A stretch of 64,000 nt of DNA from Asterella californica (Eukaryota > Streptophyta > Marchantiopsida > Marchantiales > Aytoniaceae). The stretch lies in assembly GCA_036924285.1 (NCBI GenBank), contig JAYKYS010000006.1, positions 21,302,001 through 21,366,000 of the forward strand. The letters run 5' to 3'. Below are positions 33,577-46,402 of the stretch, piece after piece; within the stretch, counting starts at the first letter, position 1; every line of letters begins with the position of its first letter. A program made the position numbers and the translations under genes. The notes beneath the pieces are model-generated. The model did not search any database, had not been told where the DNA came from, and was given only the letters and a program-made list of their open reading frames with translations.

Positions 33577-34195
33577 ACGTTCAAGCTCTTGGTAAAATTT
33601 ACGACAAGCTACGAAAAGATTTATGAAAATTACGAGAATCTTTCACAGCAAGGATTGAGTGGCCCTTCGAGTCGAATAAATTTGAGAAGAGTGGCCCTTC
33701 GAATCTTATAAAGCTTTTCGCTCGACTGCCCCAAACTCTGCCGTCTGCAAACCCCATAATTGACCATTTTGTGGAGAGAAACACATGGTGCTCTAAACCG
33801 GCTCGGTCTTACTTCCACCTTGCAGTTACTTTTCACGTCCTTGAAAGGCTCTCTAAAAGCTATCACGTCTGGGAGAAATGGAATTGCTTTACACATAAAT
33901 CTCGTTATAGGCACAATAGGGGTGTCAAAGTTAAAGGGAAAGATTCTTCCACATTCGATGTGAGAAAAGTCGTAAAGAATTATCGGGTAACTTTGTAAAA
34001 GATCGCGGTTCAAGATTACATTTTGAATGAACAGAATTATTTTTTCATTAAATATTTTCTGCCTCGTCCATTTGGGATAAATAACTTGAGTATTTCTTAC
34101 TTCCACCACTCACGATTAAAACGACCAGAAAATGAATAGAAAAAATACCCGCGGATGTCCGGTCGAAGTCATACCTCCACCCAGCGGGCAAGGAA

Positions 34196-34570
34196 GCCAG
34201 AAATTGGCTTGATCATACCCAAGTAGGTTCTGTGAGCTTGATCATACCCCTCTTAACGTTTGGTTGTTTTATCATACCCCTGACGGGTTATTCATAGTAG
34301 AACCAGTCATTTTATCTTTTGGTTCATCATTTTAGTATTTTTAATTTTTACAAAATATCCCTATAAGTCAAAATATTTAACATTAAAGCCACGTTAGACT
34401 ATCCATATTCTCATTCCTTTGATTTGCACCATCACATGTGAGTAAGATCACAAAGTGACTGGTTTTACAGACAACAGCTATTTAGGGGTGTGATCAAGCC
34501 ATACATCATTAAGAGGAGTATGATCAAGCTTTTGGAACCTACTGGGGGTGTGATCAAGCCAATTTCTGGC
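34196..34570. mobile_element. 375-bp non-autonomous TIR element
   Basis: The left end GCCAGAAATTGGCTTGATCA is answered at the right end by TGATCAAGCCAATTTCTGGC. The inverted similarity extends about 110 bp inward on each side through TAGGTTC, CTTGATCATAC and AACCAGTC. AAGGAA flanks both ends (34190-34195 and 34571-34576), with the base beyond nearly matching, so the true duplication may be 6-8 bp. There is no coding capacity. Superfamily is undetermined; a MULE-like or hAT-like MITE would fit. Confidence 0.8.
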
Positions 34571-34775
34571 AAGGAATTTCTTGGAGAGGTTTCAACTTAA
34601 AACTATCCACTAATAAAACCATTCAAAAGTTTTCCTATAAGGAGATGTACGATTTTAATGAGAAGACATAAATTCAAATCTCATATGTCTCTTCGCAGAT
34701 CGACTATAGTCATTAGATTCATTATTTTTCAACGATATTCAAGAAATGTCATTTATGATTATACACTACATACGT

Positions 34776-37144
34776 TGTTGTAGGGCGTGAAGTGTAATAT
34801 GCGTATACACAAGGTATCTGACTGTGGAGAGATACAACGGGAACTAGGACCTACTCGATGAAAATACTCTAATCTATTAATCTTTGTCTTGGTTCTACTG
34901 ATCTAACCTGACCCCAAGTGTAATGCATGTGCATTGCACAACGCGACTTGGAGTTCAATCTTATTCTATGTACAAGTAGGAGTCATACACTATACATATA
35001 TGCTCTAGATCAAAAAGCAATTTTGATACAATCTTTTCACAGTATCCTCTTCACTACTTCTCCTCGACAAAAATACCTAAATGCTCAACTTTGACTTTCT
35101 GCTGTCCGCTGATACGACCTTCGTTCAAAAAGAAATCCACAACAAAGGATGACCTACTATACAAGCTTCCTAACGATGTAAGGTATATGAACATCAAACA
35201 ATCAGAGAGCTCTGAGCGTGATATCAAAGATAACGGTATCTCGTAGTTAGGGATTTCTAATCAGCGACTTCAGCAAGGTGTGCATCTTCACTGACCATGA
35301 TCTCCGTACCAACTTCACAATATAGCTTCCTTGTTCCTTTGCAAAATCTCCAAGAAGAGATTTAGGTAAAATCTCTCTTCGTCTTCCTCTCGTCACGCTG
35401 TAAGCTGAACTTTGACAACCTCGTGGTCCCACCTCGAACATCCAATTGGGCTCAAACTTCACAAGAAATTCCCTCTGACCCTTCTCTACTACTCTATGAA
35501 ATTTCAGCTTCAGATCTCAAATCAATTGTTCGAAATGGACCAAGCCGTTCGCTGTACTAACTTATGAGCTTTACAGATCCCGATGGCTAAAATCCAAGAT
35601 CCCCACACCTTCTTATATCCAAATGAGCTGAAATTTCACGAGCAGCAAGCTGATAGAGCACACTCCAATCTTGGAAAGTTTCATGCGGAGATTCGATCCC
35701 ATGCTCATGGGGCAACTCAAACCTTGAATCCAAGAAAAATTGTTTTACTTATGTCTCTCAACTGTCATATGCAACTTCAATCGACAATTTCGAGGTCAAA
35801 TCCAACCCTAATGTAGGACTATTTTACATCAGTGTAAACGGCACGGCGTGAACTACCCGATCCCCTTGATAGCTCCTAAAGATCATTTCTCGAACACTCG
35901 AAACACTCGGAAATATAACTCGGAGTACCGATTTGACCACCTCGACTTTGAACGATCATAACACTCTCCTCAGAACTCCAAATTGATCGATCTTTGCATC
36001 CAGATTGTAGCTGTTCTTGAGAGCTTTCCAAAGAGACCTCACACTTTGTGAATGACCCTTGTGTAGACCTCCGAAACCCCAAAACACTCTGTGGGACTCG
36101 AATGAACTTGATTGATCGAGAGTAGACCAATAAGAAAAAAGATTGAAAATCAGTTTATTTCCTACTTGGCACCCTAGAACAAATTGTAACCCTGATACAC
36201 TCCCACTCTTCAAAGCTTGAACAAAATACATCGGCTTCAACCTTAGGGTAACCATCCTCGTTAGACTACAGAAATTATAATGAGCAAATTGTAACCGTAA
36301 TACACGTCCACTCTTCAAAGCTTGAACAAAATACATCGGCTTCAACCTTAGGGTAACCATCCTCGTCAGACTACAGAAATTATAATGAGCCGAGAATACT
36401 TAAGATTCAATACAAAGGCAAGATGATGACCTTGAGTCGATCTACGATGAAAAGTACTACAAAAGAGAATGGAGAAGCCATCACTTGATTACAGTATTCC
36501 TCACCAAAGTTCCTCACTATCCACGCACGATGGCTGATCTTCCGCCCACAATGACATTGGATATCCACCCAAACGTTGAAAGAAACGTTGGCTGGAAAGT
36601 TCAGGTCCATTCATTCGTCAAAGTAAGATGTACACAGTCAGATCCCAATTCTCCCCGTATGTGGTGATTGTTAAGATCACCGGAGAAGGCGAGTCTATCA
36701 TCCTCTCCATGAACTCTTCTCCAAAGTAGGCGATAAATCACTGTCAAAAGTGATCGCGGTGGATGCATTGAAGCTTGATAAATTCAGAAATGAAGGATCC
36801 AGAACTTGGTTCAGTCCTCCATCCATAAATACAACTCTCGTAGCTCGTCACTCCTCACGTAAGACACTAAGACACACTCACGAAACATCACCTAAAGAAG
36901 AATGTCTCACGAGCCCTCGACCCCCTATCTTATACCCAAACTTGACAACAAGAGCCACTCATGTGAATGTCCACGGATCATTGAGTTGACACATCTTGTT
37001 ATCGTGCGATCACATCAGATACCGGTGAACGTGACACCTAATACGCTGTCAGGTGAGCTACACAAAAAAGTTCACGAAATATCAAAGAAAACACAACACA
37101 CGTTTTATACTAAATTCACATGTGAGACGTTTCACAACACGACA
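34776..37144 (-). mobile_element. Solo LTR, diverged relative of the gypsy LTR
   Basis: The start TGTTGTAGGGCGTG...ATACACAAGGTATCTGACTGTGGAGAG parallels the gypsy LTR start (ATACACCGGGTATCTAGCTGTAGAGAG). The end CACAACACGACA is identical to the gypsy LTR end. Between them GCTGGAAAGTTCAG and an antisense reading (36407-36610) match corresponding LTR parts (25119-25334) at clearly diverged but alignable level. Length is 2369 bp against 2337. ACGT flanks both edges (34772-34775 and 37145-37148), the same 4-bp duplication size as the full element. No internal region is present, so it arose by LTR-LTR recombination. Orientation is inferred from matching ends. Confidence 0.85.
36180..36389. repeat. 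105-bp tandem duplication inside the solo LTR
   Basis: CAAATTGTAACC begins at 36180 and again at 36285, and the two 105-bp units (36180-36284, 36285-36389) differ at only a few positions. The young gypsy LTRs lack this duplication, so it arose in this copy or its sublineage. Confidence 0.9.
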
Positions 37145-37665
37145 ACGTCCTATGAATTAAATTTTACGTATCACCTCTGTAAATGATACGTAAATTTTAC
37201 AAAAAAAACATGAGTTTTATCAGAGTTTAAGGAATTCCGGACAAGCTGGGTTTGAGTGTCCCTATTATACTATAGTCATTTTTTCATGAGGATGGATAAT
37301 GTTTTGTAAATTTATGTCATTATAATCAATATTATCTAATATATAAGTATTTCTCACAAAGAAAAATACTAACACATCTCCAGTGTAACTTTTAATGTTA
37401 TCATAACAAAATAGTATATGTGGATCCAGTCGTATACCAACATTTAATAATATGATGTTTCTCGTCTAAATACTAAAGATTAGATAGAGTCTCTAGACAA
37501 AAGAATTCTAAAATTCAGTATTTTTGTGTACTTTCAAGCGTGAGATTTTTCTCAAACGGCCTACAAAGATATCCAAGAAGAGAACTTCAGAATCACATAT
37601 GGCTTGAAGTAGGATACTATGGAAGTCTTTTCGATTGTAATAGTCTATTGCAAGACTATAGGTGC

Positions 37666-38126
37666 AGTTATTAACTTGGTCAGGCCCATGCGCCATAGTC
37701 TTTACTTGGTTGGATCCCTCACTTTCTCTTCTCACTTGGTTGGACCCATGACTGGTAGTACGCAAGAAGACTACCACGCTGACAAGATTCCTGAGTTGGA
37801 CAGCTTGTGTGGTTGACTTGGCAATGACGAGGAGGAGGTGATCGACTGTATTCTCCAGCATATTCGTGAGATTACAGACGTTGCACAGAAATCAAATCGC
37901 GTCAAAATGTATTTCCACGCAGAATATTATCAGCTGTGAGACACATCAGACATGCACATCATCAAACATCCACGTCATCTTTAAGTACTCCACGTGATCA
38001 ACAACTGCTGACAAGGCAGTCGTAAATTGTCTACTACTAGTCATGGGTCCGATCAAGAGAGAAGAGAAAGTGAGGGATCCGACTAAATAAAGACTATACA
38101 GCATGGATCTGACCAAGTTAATAACT
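37666..38126. repeat. 461-bp inverted repeat with 95-bp arms
   Basis: The left arm 37666-37760 (AGTTATTAACTTGGTCAG...CCCATGACTGGTAGTA) is the imperfect reverse complement of 38032-38126, with equal arm lengths. Within each arm a shorter motif (ACTTGGTTGGACCC) repeats three times. It is probably a MITE or fold-back element. No flanking duplication was identified. Confidence 0.8.
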
Positions 38127-38139
38127 ACTTATAAATGCT

Positions 38140-41100
38140 TGTATGAGAATGTGAGAAACATCTATTGCTCTTTGTGTATTTGACAAGTTACATACTCGAT
38201 GGAAACCTTCAAAAACTCGTTCCATGGCCTCGCTTGAAGATCAAGAAATAAAATGACGATCCAGCACATGACGTATGGCTTAAACCTCACCTTGGACTAT
38301 CTCACATATTGTTGTCTCTCCAACTGAAACTTCTCTGAGATCAGAGAGTAAGAGTGTGCATGCGCCAATCGATAGATTATCACACCAAGTTGTCATGATC
38401 TTCAGTCTCAAGATCAGACACAGATGCAAACAACAGAATCCTAGTGGACTTGCGTTAGATTGTGAACGCTGCAAGTAAGACTTAACGGCTTGACCGAGAA
38501 GTTGAGAAATGATGAACTCTAAGTGATTCTCTGAACCAAAGTTGGAATATTGGGTTAGGACGTAAGGGCTTATCCCAAGGTGATCCCAAACGAATACTGA
38601 CATAAGAGACAAGTATGAAAATAGATCAAATAAGTTTGAGACATAGGTCTGAGACCTAGATCCGAGTGGACCAAGACGTGTGTCTAGTGCAGACGGACGC
38701 TGGTTCGAACTATAGGGTCCCAATCTGACGCTAGACCATGGTTTCTTAAAAAAATGCAAGTGTTGAAACTTCAGTGACGTTTTGGGTCGTGGACAGAGCT
38801 CCAAGTAAGATCTCAATGCGAGTAAGGTATCACTAGAAGGTCTCAGCGAGGGATTTCTAATGATACTAAGAACTCCCGAAATGACATCGGAGTTGAGAAT
38901 TATAGTTGATCTCGTGATCGAGTTGTGGTATAATTTTCAAGGATCAAAGAGGAGGGCAAGATCGCCGACCTTCAGAAGTATATGAGAGGAGCTCGATGTC
39001 TGGGTGGGTCAAGATGAGTCACCCGACCTTAGAGTTTGACGGTCGGACTCTGACGACATGAGATGACGGCTGGATCAGTACCAAGACGAGTTTCGGTCCG
39101 GACTTAAGACTTGAGAACAATCCAAGGACTAGACTTGAGACTTGAGAGGTCTAGACTTGAGAACAATCCAAGGACTAAGGCAAGACTAGAGAACGAGACG
39201 ACGGATTTAATCATCATTTGAGAGCCTAGATCCAAACGGTTGGACCGCTACATGTGCTAGAGGTCTCATTTAGGACCCTGGATTTATGAGAAGTCCGTTC
39301 CAAGTCAAGTTGTGACTTGCTCATGTTTTGAGACCGACCTAGCCGGATCTAGGTCAAGACTCTGGAAAAGTTGAGCTTGAGAGTTAGAGAGACGGTTCGA
39401 CTCCAGTTCGGACCAAGTGGGATAAAGATAAGTGGTCCATGGATGCTAATATGTGATTTTGTTTTGCATGTTAGCATAGTGAGTTTCGTGATCTATTGAC
39501 AAGAGCTTCTGCTGACACAACAAGACGATAGGTGCACGAAAATGTTGCACTTCAACCGGATAGACTTCATGTAGTTGGTGTTTTGCTTGAATGGAGAAGA
39601 CCCAAGTTGTGCTAACAACCACATGAAAGTCTGTTTGGTCATTCTCATGGACCTAATCTTTCTGAGAGATCCATAAGCAAATATTGATCAAACTAGAGAT
39701 GAGATCTGTGTTTTACCCATCATCGAGGACCGTTGTTTCTACTTGCTTCGTGCGAGCACACCAATTGGGCCATAGTTTGTATTGCTGGACCACAGAGTCG
39801 CTCTACAGGTGCAGAAAGCTCATGCTCAGATTCTGAGGGTGAGAGGAAGAAGTTTAACTCTTGAAGCAAGGCCACAAGTAGAGCTATCTCTGAGGTAAGT
39901 AAGATAACTACATAATCCCCGTCGAGATCATCTGTAAAAAACAACAAACAAAAAGTAGTATTCATAAGCAAAGACGCCACATACACATGTACACCCGATG
40001 GAAAACTACTCAAAATCACAAAAAGTGGATCATGTTCATGACTGAGGTCACGTTTTAACGATATCAGAAAGGGCATTGCTAATAAGTCCAAGTGCAGAAG
40101 ATACTAGCACTAATCTCTTTCATGGTCTGAGGTCTCTTGTCTTCTATCTGTGATCTGTGAGCTAAAGATCTATGTAGTGATCTCTACCTCCTTTACAGTT
40201 GCATTGATCCAATCCATTGTATCTACAATCATCTTTGTGTTTTGAGGGCTATTTCTCTTTCGTTTTCTTGACATTGTTTCTCTTGCGGATCAGTTTCTCG
40301 GACTCGTCAACGTTGTCTGACATGAGAGAGGAATCATCTATGGATGGAGGAGTCATGCAAAGGCTAGAGCTAAAGAAACTCTCTAGAATTATGAACCATT
40401 CCATATCAAACTGTAACAGAAAGCACTTGGTCTTCCACTCACTCTGAGACAAATTCTAGAATGACTCGATGTCATAAGTAGATTGGTGTTCTTAAATATT
40501 TTTGTAAGCTTGAATAGTGCTATCCACTTGTTTTTGCATTGTTTCTCATCGCAATGAAACCTCCTCGCACATGACTTGTCAACAATATAATTCCATCTAA
40601 CACTATAGTTGATGATTTGCTCCCGACTAGAGTTATAGTTGATGATTTGCTCTCGATTTGCTCTCCCCCTACTCCTCTCTCTTAAGCTCGATCACTAACT
40701 TCACATATCAATTCTCTCATCGTCGTTGATCATTGATAGCATTCGACTCTCTCGGTGACATTGAGGTAGTGAAGTCAAGGTGTGTAGTGTCATCACACCA
40801 GCTGTGGTCATAAAACTAGGGTCTGTGGGACTGGACATGAACCCGATTCTCAAATTGAATTGGTTGTGATTTGAAACTTGTGAGTCGTCTGACAAAGACG
40901 ACTCCAAGAAGTTTAGATCCATAGAAACAGATGACCCAACCTCCAGTTCTGTGTGTGCACTACACGAGCTCTTTATTCAGTCAATTTCAAGTAACCAAAA
41001 ACTGATTAGAAACCACTCATCTCATAACCTAACATCCACACAACACGGCATCAAAAATGACCACAAAAATATCTTTTCAAAGGTTCATGATCTTGAAAGA

Positions 41101-42230
41101 AAAGCTCAATCATCGATGATGCTGATCAGTATAAGAGACGAGCACTTATTCAATCAACAGTGGATACTTGAGCAATATGTAATTCCATGATCTCAAACGG
41201 TCGAGCTTCATGAACTTGCTGATACAAACCTAATCTTCGTAAGGACAACAAGAAAAATAGAAACAACAGAGAACGAGAAACTGCACTCATCTCAATTTTA
41301 GTTCGTTGGAGATGATTTGGGATCACTTGACGTCAATCCGAATAGAGCACAACCAATTGCAAGAAAATGTTGGAATCTATTTAAAAGACTCGAAGATGGA
41401 TCCGCACTTCCGCTCATCTAGACACAGACCGCCGGCATCTCATCTAGAACAAGACACAGAATGGAGCCGTGCTCGTGGTTCTAAAGCAATATGTCGTACA
41501 CAAACATGCCTTTGAAATCTTTAAATCAGTTAGAATGGAACCGAGCCAAATCACAAATCAATAATGTAAATCAAACTCGTCTCGCAAAGCGTGAAGGTTA
41601 TTTGTCAAACTCCCCAATATTGATCATGCATGCACTAGAAAAATCCTCGACACTCGCATCATATGAATCAACAGCAGACGAAACTATGAGACTACGAAAC
41701 TGAGCAACAAAATCATTCTCCCTAACGCATTCATGACCCTTCCTAAATAGCGCAATAAGCTTTTGGTCGATCAGTGCTCGTCCAATAGTAACAAACTGCT
41801 ATCGGATGAAGAATCGATAGCACTTCATGCCCACTCGCAAACTTGATATTGCCCTTAAGTTCAAACTGAAAATGCGCACATAGAATCAAGTGTTTGTGTT
41901 GTCCGAACTGACCCCGCTCAAAAAGAGTTTGTCAATGACTAGCTCGACATACGAAGTCCATGTCATGCGTAAAACAGCCTATGTCAGCCAAAAAAACCTT
42001 AAGAGGATGTCCTTGCAAAGAGTCTTAAGGTTGGACGAATAAGCTAGAATATACCCTCTTGGCTTTTCCGCTTAAGCCGAGAACGCCGCACATGCAGGTC
42101 TTATGCCCGAACCTCTTATTTCTGAGAAGTTGGAGGGCAATAAAGCACTGTGCGCATAGGCTCTTAGTGTATGAAGTAGAAGCAACACATTGTAGAGAAC
42201 AAAAATTTCAAATGTTCAATGTTCTTTCTT
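38140..42230. other. Intergenic stretch without supportable genes
   Basis: Short local duplications are present (39107-39175, a 46-bp period around GACTTGAGAACAATCCAAGG; 40604-40655, a 31-bp period around TATAGTTGATGATTTGCTC). The longest frame (38280-38816, minus, 178 codons) has no domain, and nothing nearby supports it as coding. Confidence 0.4.
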
Positions 42231-42233
42231 GTG

Positions 42234-42272
42234 TAGCGTGATCTCTTTTCAATTTTTTTCCAGATCACGCTA
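42234..42272. repeat. Hairpin with 11-bp arms
   Basis: TAGCGTGATCT (42234-42244) pairs perfectly with AGATCACGCTA (42262-42272) around a T-rich loop. Confidence 0.7.
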
Positions 42273-42779
42273 AGATTTTTTTCATCCTCTTAACTCTAAA
42301 CTAAATTGTTAGTTTGAAAATTTTGCTAGAGATGAAAGTAGTTAGCAAGATTTTTAAGATGAATGTAGATCATGAGATGTTTGTTAAACTTCCTATGTAT
42401 AGTATAAGTTAATAAATACATATCACGTGGGATGATATTTGGATACTAATATATTTTTTTCTTTTCACATATCAAGTTTATTAGTGAGAAAAATGATGTT
42501 TTGTTTTTTAAACATCAGAACTATTCATACAAGTCATTTCAAGAAAATACAAATCTTGTGATATGAGAACCGAATCTGCAAAGTTTTAACATCTTTGGGT
42601 AATGAGTAATGGGTAATGAGAGATTTCTAATCTTAATGATATATTTCTTGAAATAAAAGACACTATCACATTTGACTTAAAAAAAGTAAAAAGTTAGAGA
42701 GGTTAGGAGCTATTATACCTACTCTTCTCTTATTCCACCTAGAGCCACAAGACGACCAGCGATAAGTCAAATCCTCCAC

Positions 42780-43370
42780 TCTCTCTATTTTTGAACTCCA
42801 AACGTCAGACCGCTCCAAGTAGAGCGGTTGTTCCACCATAGTTGTTCTTTCTTGGTCGTTCAAGTTAGAACGGTCCTTCCACACCTAGTCGCTCCATGTG
42901 GAGTGATTGCTCAACTCTTTTATCATTTCACAAATTTAGTTGTTCCACTCCTCGCTCGAGTTGGAGCGGTCGTGCCACACATACAACATAGTAATTGCTT
43001 TACTCCTTTAGCTCATCTCGATCACTTCATATCTTTGTCGCTCTATGCTGATAGTTGTATCCATGGCGGTTCCAAGCTCATCACTCCATACTTTTGTCAC
43101 TCCACGCTCGATCATTCCATCCCTGTTCACTTTGGATGGAGTTGTTGTTTCATCCATGGTCACTCCATCTCGATCACACTAATTTGAGTGATTGTTTCAA
43201 ATTTTTATCAGTCTTTTCACTCTTGTCGTTTGAAGTCCACCTCGATCATTCCATCCTTGGTCGCTCCAACCCTGATGACTCGTTCTCCTCTTATTCCAAC
43301 CTTTGGTCACTCAACCCTTTGTCGCTCCACCTCGTATCACTCAGGTGGAGTGATTGTAACACTCGTGGTC
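42780..43370. repeat. Degenerate CTCCA-type short repeat array
   Basis: Motifs of the form GTCGCTCCA, GATCACTCCA and the complement GGAGTGATTG recur every 15-45 bases across about 590 bp (for example TAGTCGCTCCATGTGGAGTG at 42887). A related pair GGAGTGATCTCC/GCGATCACTCCACC occurs again at 43997-44033. Spacing is irregular, so this is a diverged simple-repeat region and not a clean satellite. Confidence 0.6.
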
Positions 43371-44255
43371 ATTATCCTAATATTTATAAATCATGAGCAA
43401 TCCAACAAACTTTAAGGAGGTGTTTTTTTTCCTCTTCGAATTTCAAAAACACATTATATAATATATTATCACTATAAAATATAATATAAGTGATCATATT
43501 CCTCAAATTTACATATGAAGTAGGTAATTATTAATGAGCTTATACATACATAACCTTTCTAGACACTACTATAAGTGCGTGAGGGTTTAAATCGTGTGAA
43601 ATACACTTCATTTAGCGTACACTTCATTCAGTAAACTTTTACTTTTTTCACTATGTTAGAAATTAGTACACATAAGTATAATTAATGTTGAAATTAATGT
43701 ATTATATTTTTTCCTCAAAAATTATTCTCATGAAGGATACTATTAGATGGTAATGTTACTGATTTTAGATTTTGGATTAGATTCATAGTATAAATGAACA
43801 TAGATGTAGTATTTTCAAACTTATGTTTTCAATAAAACTAAAAATATTTTTGTATTTTATTTATAATGTGAAATATACAGTATGTATGTTTTAATCATCT
43901 ATAATCATGATTGTAGATAGTGCTTGAGTATAAAAGAAAATTTAATAAAGTATTATAAATGAGATCATATAGCATGTGATATCTAGGTTCAATGAAGGAG
44001 TGATCTCCGAGTAGAGAGCGATCACTCCACCTCTGCTGGCTCTAGAAACGCTTAGGTGGGTAAAGTTGGGTTCCATGTTACGTTTATTTCTCGCGTCTTT
44101 GACGTTTAATGAACTAATCCTCACCCTAGAAGATCGAGAATGCAGAGTTGAGTAGCCCAAATCAATGATCAAATGACTGGAAAACGCATGTCTCTAACAT
44201 AGAGGAACGTCTCCCATATGATTGGTTTGCATGCGGCCATGAAGTACATGTAGAA

Positions 44256-44545
44256 CACTTGTTATTACTCTTGTTCGATGTTTCCACTAAGCACTTGTTA
44301 TACTAGTTGTCCCATCAGTTTGCAGTTGATACTCACGATGAAAGTCCGACAACACTTGTTATTACTTTTGTCCTCTATTCGTGCATGTTTACACTGGTAA
44401 CTTGTTATATTAGTTATCCGATCAGTTTTCAGATGAATATTATTCATGATGAGAGTCCGACAACACTTGTTATTGCTTTTCTCATCTCTTCGTGTATGTT
44501 TTCACTGATAACTTGTTATACCAGTTGTCTGATTTTCCAGAAATT
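44256..44545. repeat. Tandem repeat, three units of about 97-111 bp
   Basis: CACTTGTTATTRC begins at 44256, 44353 and 44464. Each is followed by TTCGTG.ATGTTT.CACT, ACTTGTTATA.YAGTT and AGTCCGACAA segments. The copies are clearly diverged but collinear. Confidence 0.8.
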
Positions 44546-45782
44546 TACTTGATAAGAACCTAGAACAAATGTCGGATTTGATCATTCCTCCCTTATAATT
44601 TCTTGTTTGATTTAGTTCGGTGACACTTGGAGTTTTCAGTCATACAGGTCACTTTGTCTAATCACATCGACAACTGAGACTCGACACGATTTTTGGCAGT
44701 AGCAGTGAAGCAAGAAGAAATCTGGAAAAGTTAATTTCAAATTTTAATTTGGCTTGACTTCTCTCTAAGTTGACACCTTTTTTTCCTACAAATACTGGTG
44801 ACAAGGCAAAGTTACTTATATGACTGACAACTTGAGTTGGGGGGTTTGATGAACCAGGAAAATATAAGAGGAATTCATCAATTCCAACATTCGTTCTTGG
44901 GTCTGATGAAGTAAATTTCTATCCATTTTCATATAATATTCACGATGAAAATCCATGAAAATAAAATAAAACTCGATAGAAAAAGTAACACTTTACTCAT
45001 ATAAATTTCCTTGCCGTGCATGCAAAATGGCAATATATCGGTATTTATCATCGGACGATAAAGATTGAAGAAACCAATCCTGGTGTACGATCTCACACAC
45101 TGTTCAAACTTCAGCAGCACCTGCTGTACCAGGTACAACCGTACGCTTGTCCGGAATGAGGACGATTCTTATGGAATGATCCGCCTTCAACTGTGGCACC
45201 CGATTGGTGATTGGGCGGAATTGGCGCTCAAAGGGTGACTCAACTTCGGGTGTCTCGTCGCTTGAATTTGGCTCGATGGGATACTGCTGCTCTTTCTTTT
45301 TGCACTCTGGTTGTTAACTTTCTCCGTTGTGAAATTGTCTACCGGGAGTACGACGCGAGAGTTTGTGTAGTTGATCAAGCGTTTAGTAGCCAGTTTACTA
45401 GTTGAAATCGTTCAACGAGTTCCTGGCTTGATAAAATTTTAGAGGAGAACCTTTAGATCCGTGTCGAGCCTTAGGCAGTCTGCGGCAGGAGAAATTCAGC
45501 GTCCAAGGAGACGGGAGCGGATGGGTCGACAGAGGGAGAGGAGAGGGTGGGCAAATGCTTTGATGGAATCCAAGAAGGCGCAGGAGCGGTTGGAGAAACA
45601 CGTGCGAGGATGAGCGCAGGTCTTTGCGGTTACCTGGTGGTGTGTTTCCTGCAGGTAGAAGAAAGTGGACGAGGACGACAGAAGACGAAGATGTGAGCGG
45701 ATACAGTGCGCTTTTTTTTGTCTCCCGTAGAGTTAACGTCTCGTTCGGGAGGACGAGAGGGAAAGATCTCAGGGTGGCTGGA

Positions 45783-46292
45783 ATGGACGAGCGGAAGAAG
45801 AGAACTTTGGGACTGTTGCTCTTTCTAACCGTACAGGTAGTGAGTTTGGCGGTGTTGGAACATCAGCAACAGACGGACACACAGCAGTCGTTCACAGGAG
45901 CAGGACCATCCTTCACCACACAGATGCTCATTCCCATCTTGGCTATGTGGGAGTCGATGCACACGACGGCTATCGTTGCTTACTTGAAGCGACGCAATGT
46001 CTGTCGGACGTTGTTTGGCGAAGAAGAGGAGAGTGGAGACGAGGTCATAGACAAAGTAGCGAGCAAAAGGAGGAAACATGATCCTTGCGAGAAAGAGAGG
46101 CTGGCTAACGTGCTGATGTCCACCAGCAAGGCTATGCAGAATGCTTTTGCGGAGCACATACGAGGACACATAGACTCCAATGCAATGAATAGCGAGATGA
46201 ACAGGTCTCAGAGGAGAGACCAGAGCAATCAGCTCGTGTCGGTCTTGGGAGAGTTGGCGGACGTTATGGCTTTCATAGCCGATAAACTGTAG
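45783..46292 (+). CDS. Hypothetical protein, 169 residues
   Basis: The start is set at the ATG of MDERKKRTLG. The same frame is open further upstream to 45624, but that part is Arg-rich and less protein-like. Residues 7-24 are hydrophobic (TLGLLLFLTVQVVSLAVL), consistent with a signal peptide or anchor. A Glu-rich stretch, a basic cluster (KRRKHD) and an amphipathic helical C-terminus (SVLGELADVMAFIADKL) follow. The C-terminal pattern (aromatic and Met-rich helix before the stop) loosely recalls companion proteins of Harbinger-type transposons, but I cannot support that. A perfect 14-bp hairpin lies about 110 bp past the stop. Coding status is uncertain. Confidence 0.35.
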   Translation: MDERKKRTLGLLLFLTVQVVSLAVLEHQQQTDTQQSFTGAGPSFTTQMLIPILAMWESMHTTAIVAYLKRRNVCRTLFGEEEESGDEVIDKVASKRRKHDPCEKERLANVLMSTSKAMQNAFAEHIRGHIDSNAMNSEMNRSQRRDQSNQLVSVLGELADVMAFIADKL

Positions 46293-46402
46293 AGAAGGCT
46301 TCTCCAGAGAGTATTGTTGCCTTTTCTGAGAAAGTAAACCTCGAGGTCGTCCATGTTGGTGGTGATCGGAAGCGCGTCGGCTGTTGTCGGATGAGTGATA
46401 GC

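Noticed and set aside
38280..38816. 178-codon minus-strand frame
   Set aside because: It has no domain, no supporting splice pattern, and biased composition; it is retained only as intergenic sequence.
39394..39404. GGTTCGACTCC, a perfect tRNA B-box consensus
   Set aside because: No convincing A-box or acceptor stem is found at the right distance, so neither a tRNA gene nor a tRNA-derived SINE is supported.
44893..44910. CTGATGAAG, resembling part of a hammerhead ribozyme core
   Set aside because: No matching GAAA box, flanking stems or cleavage triplet is arranged around it.
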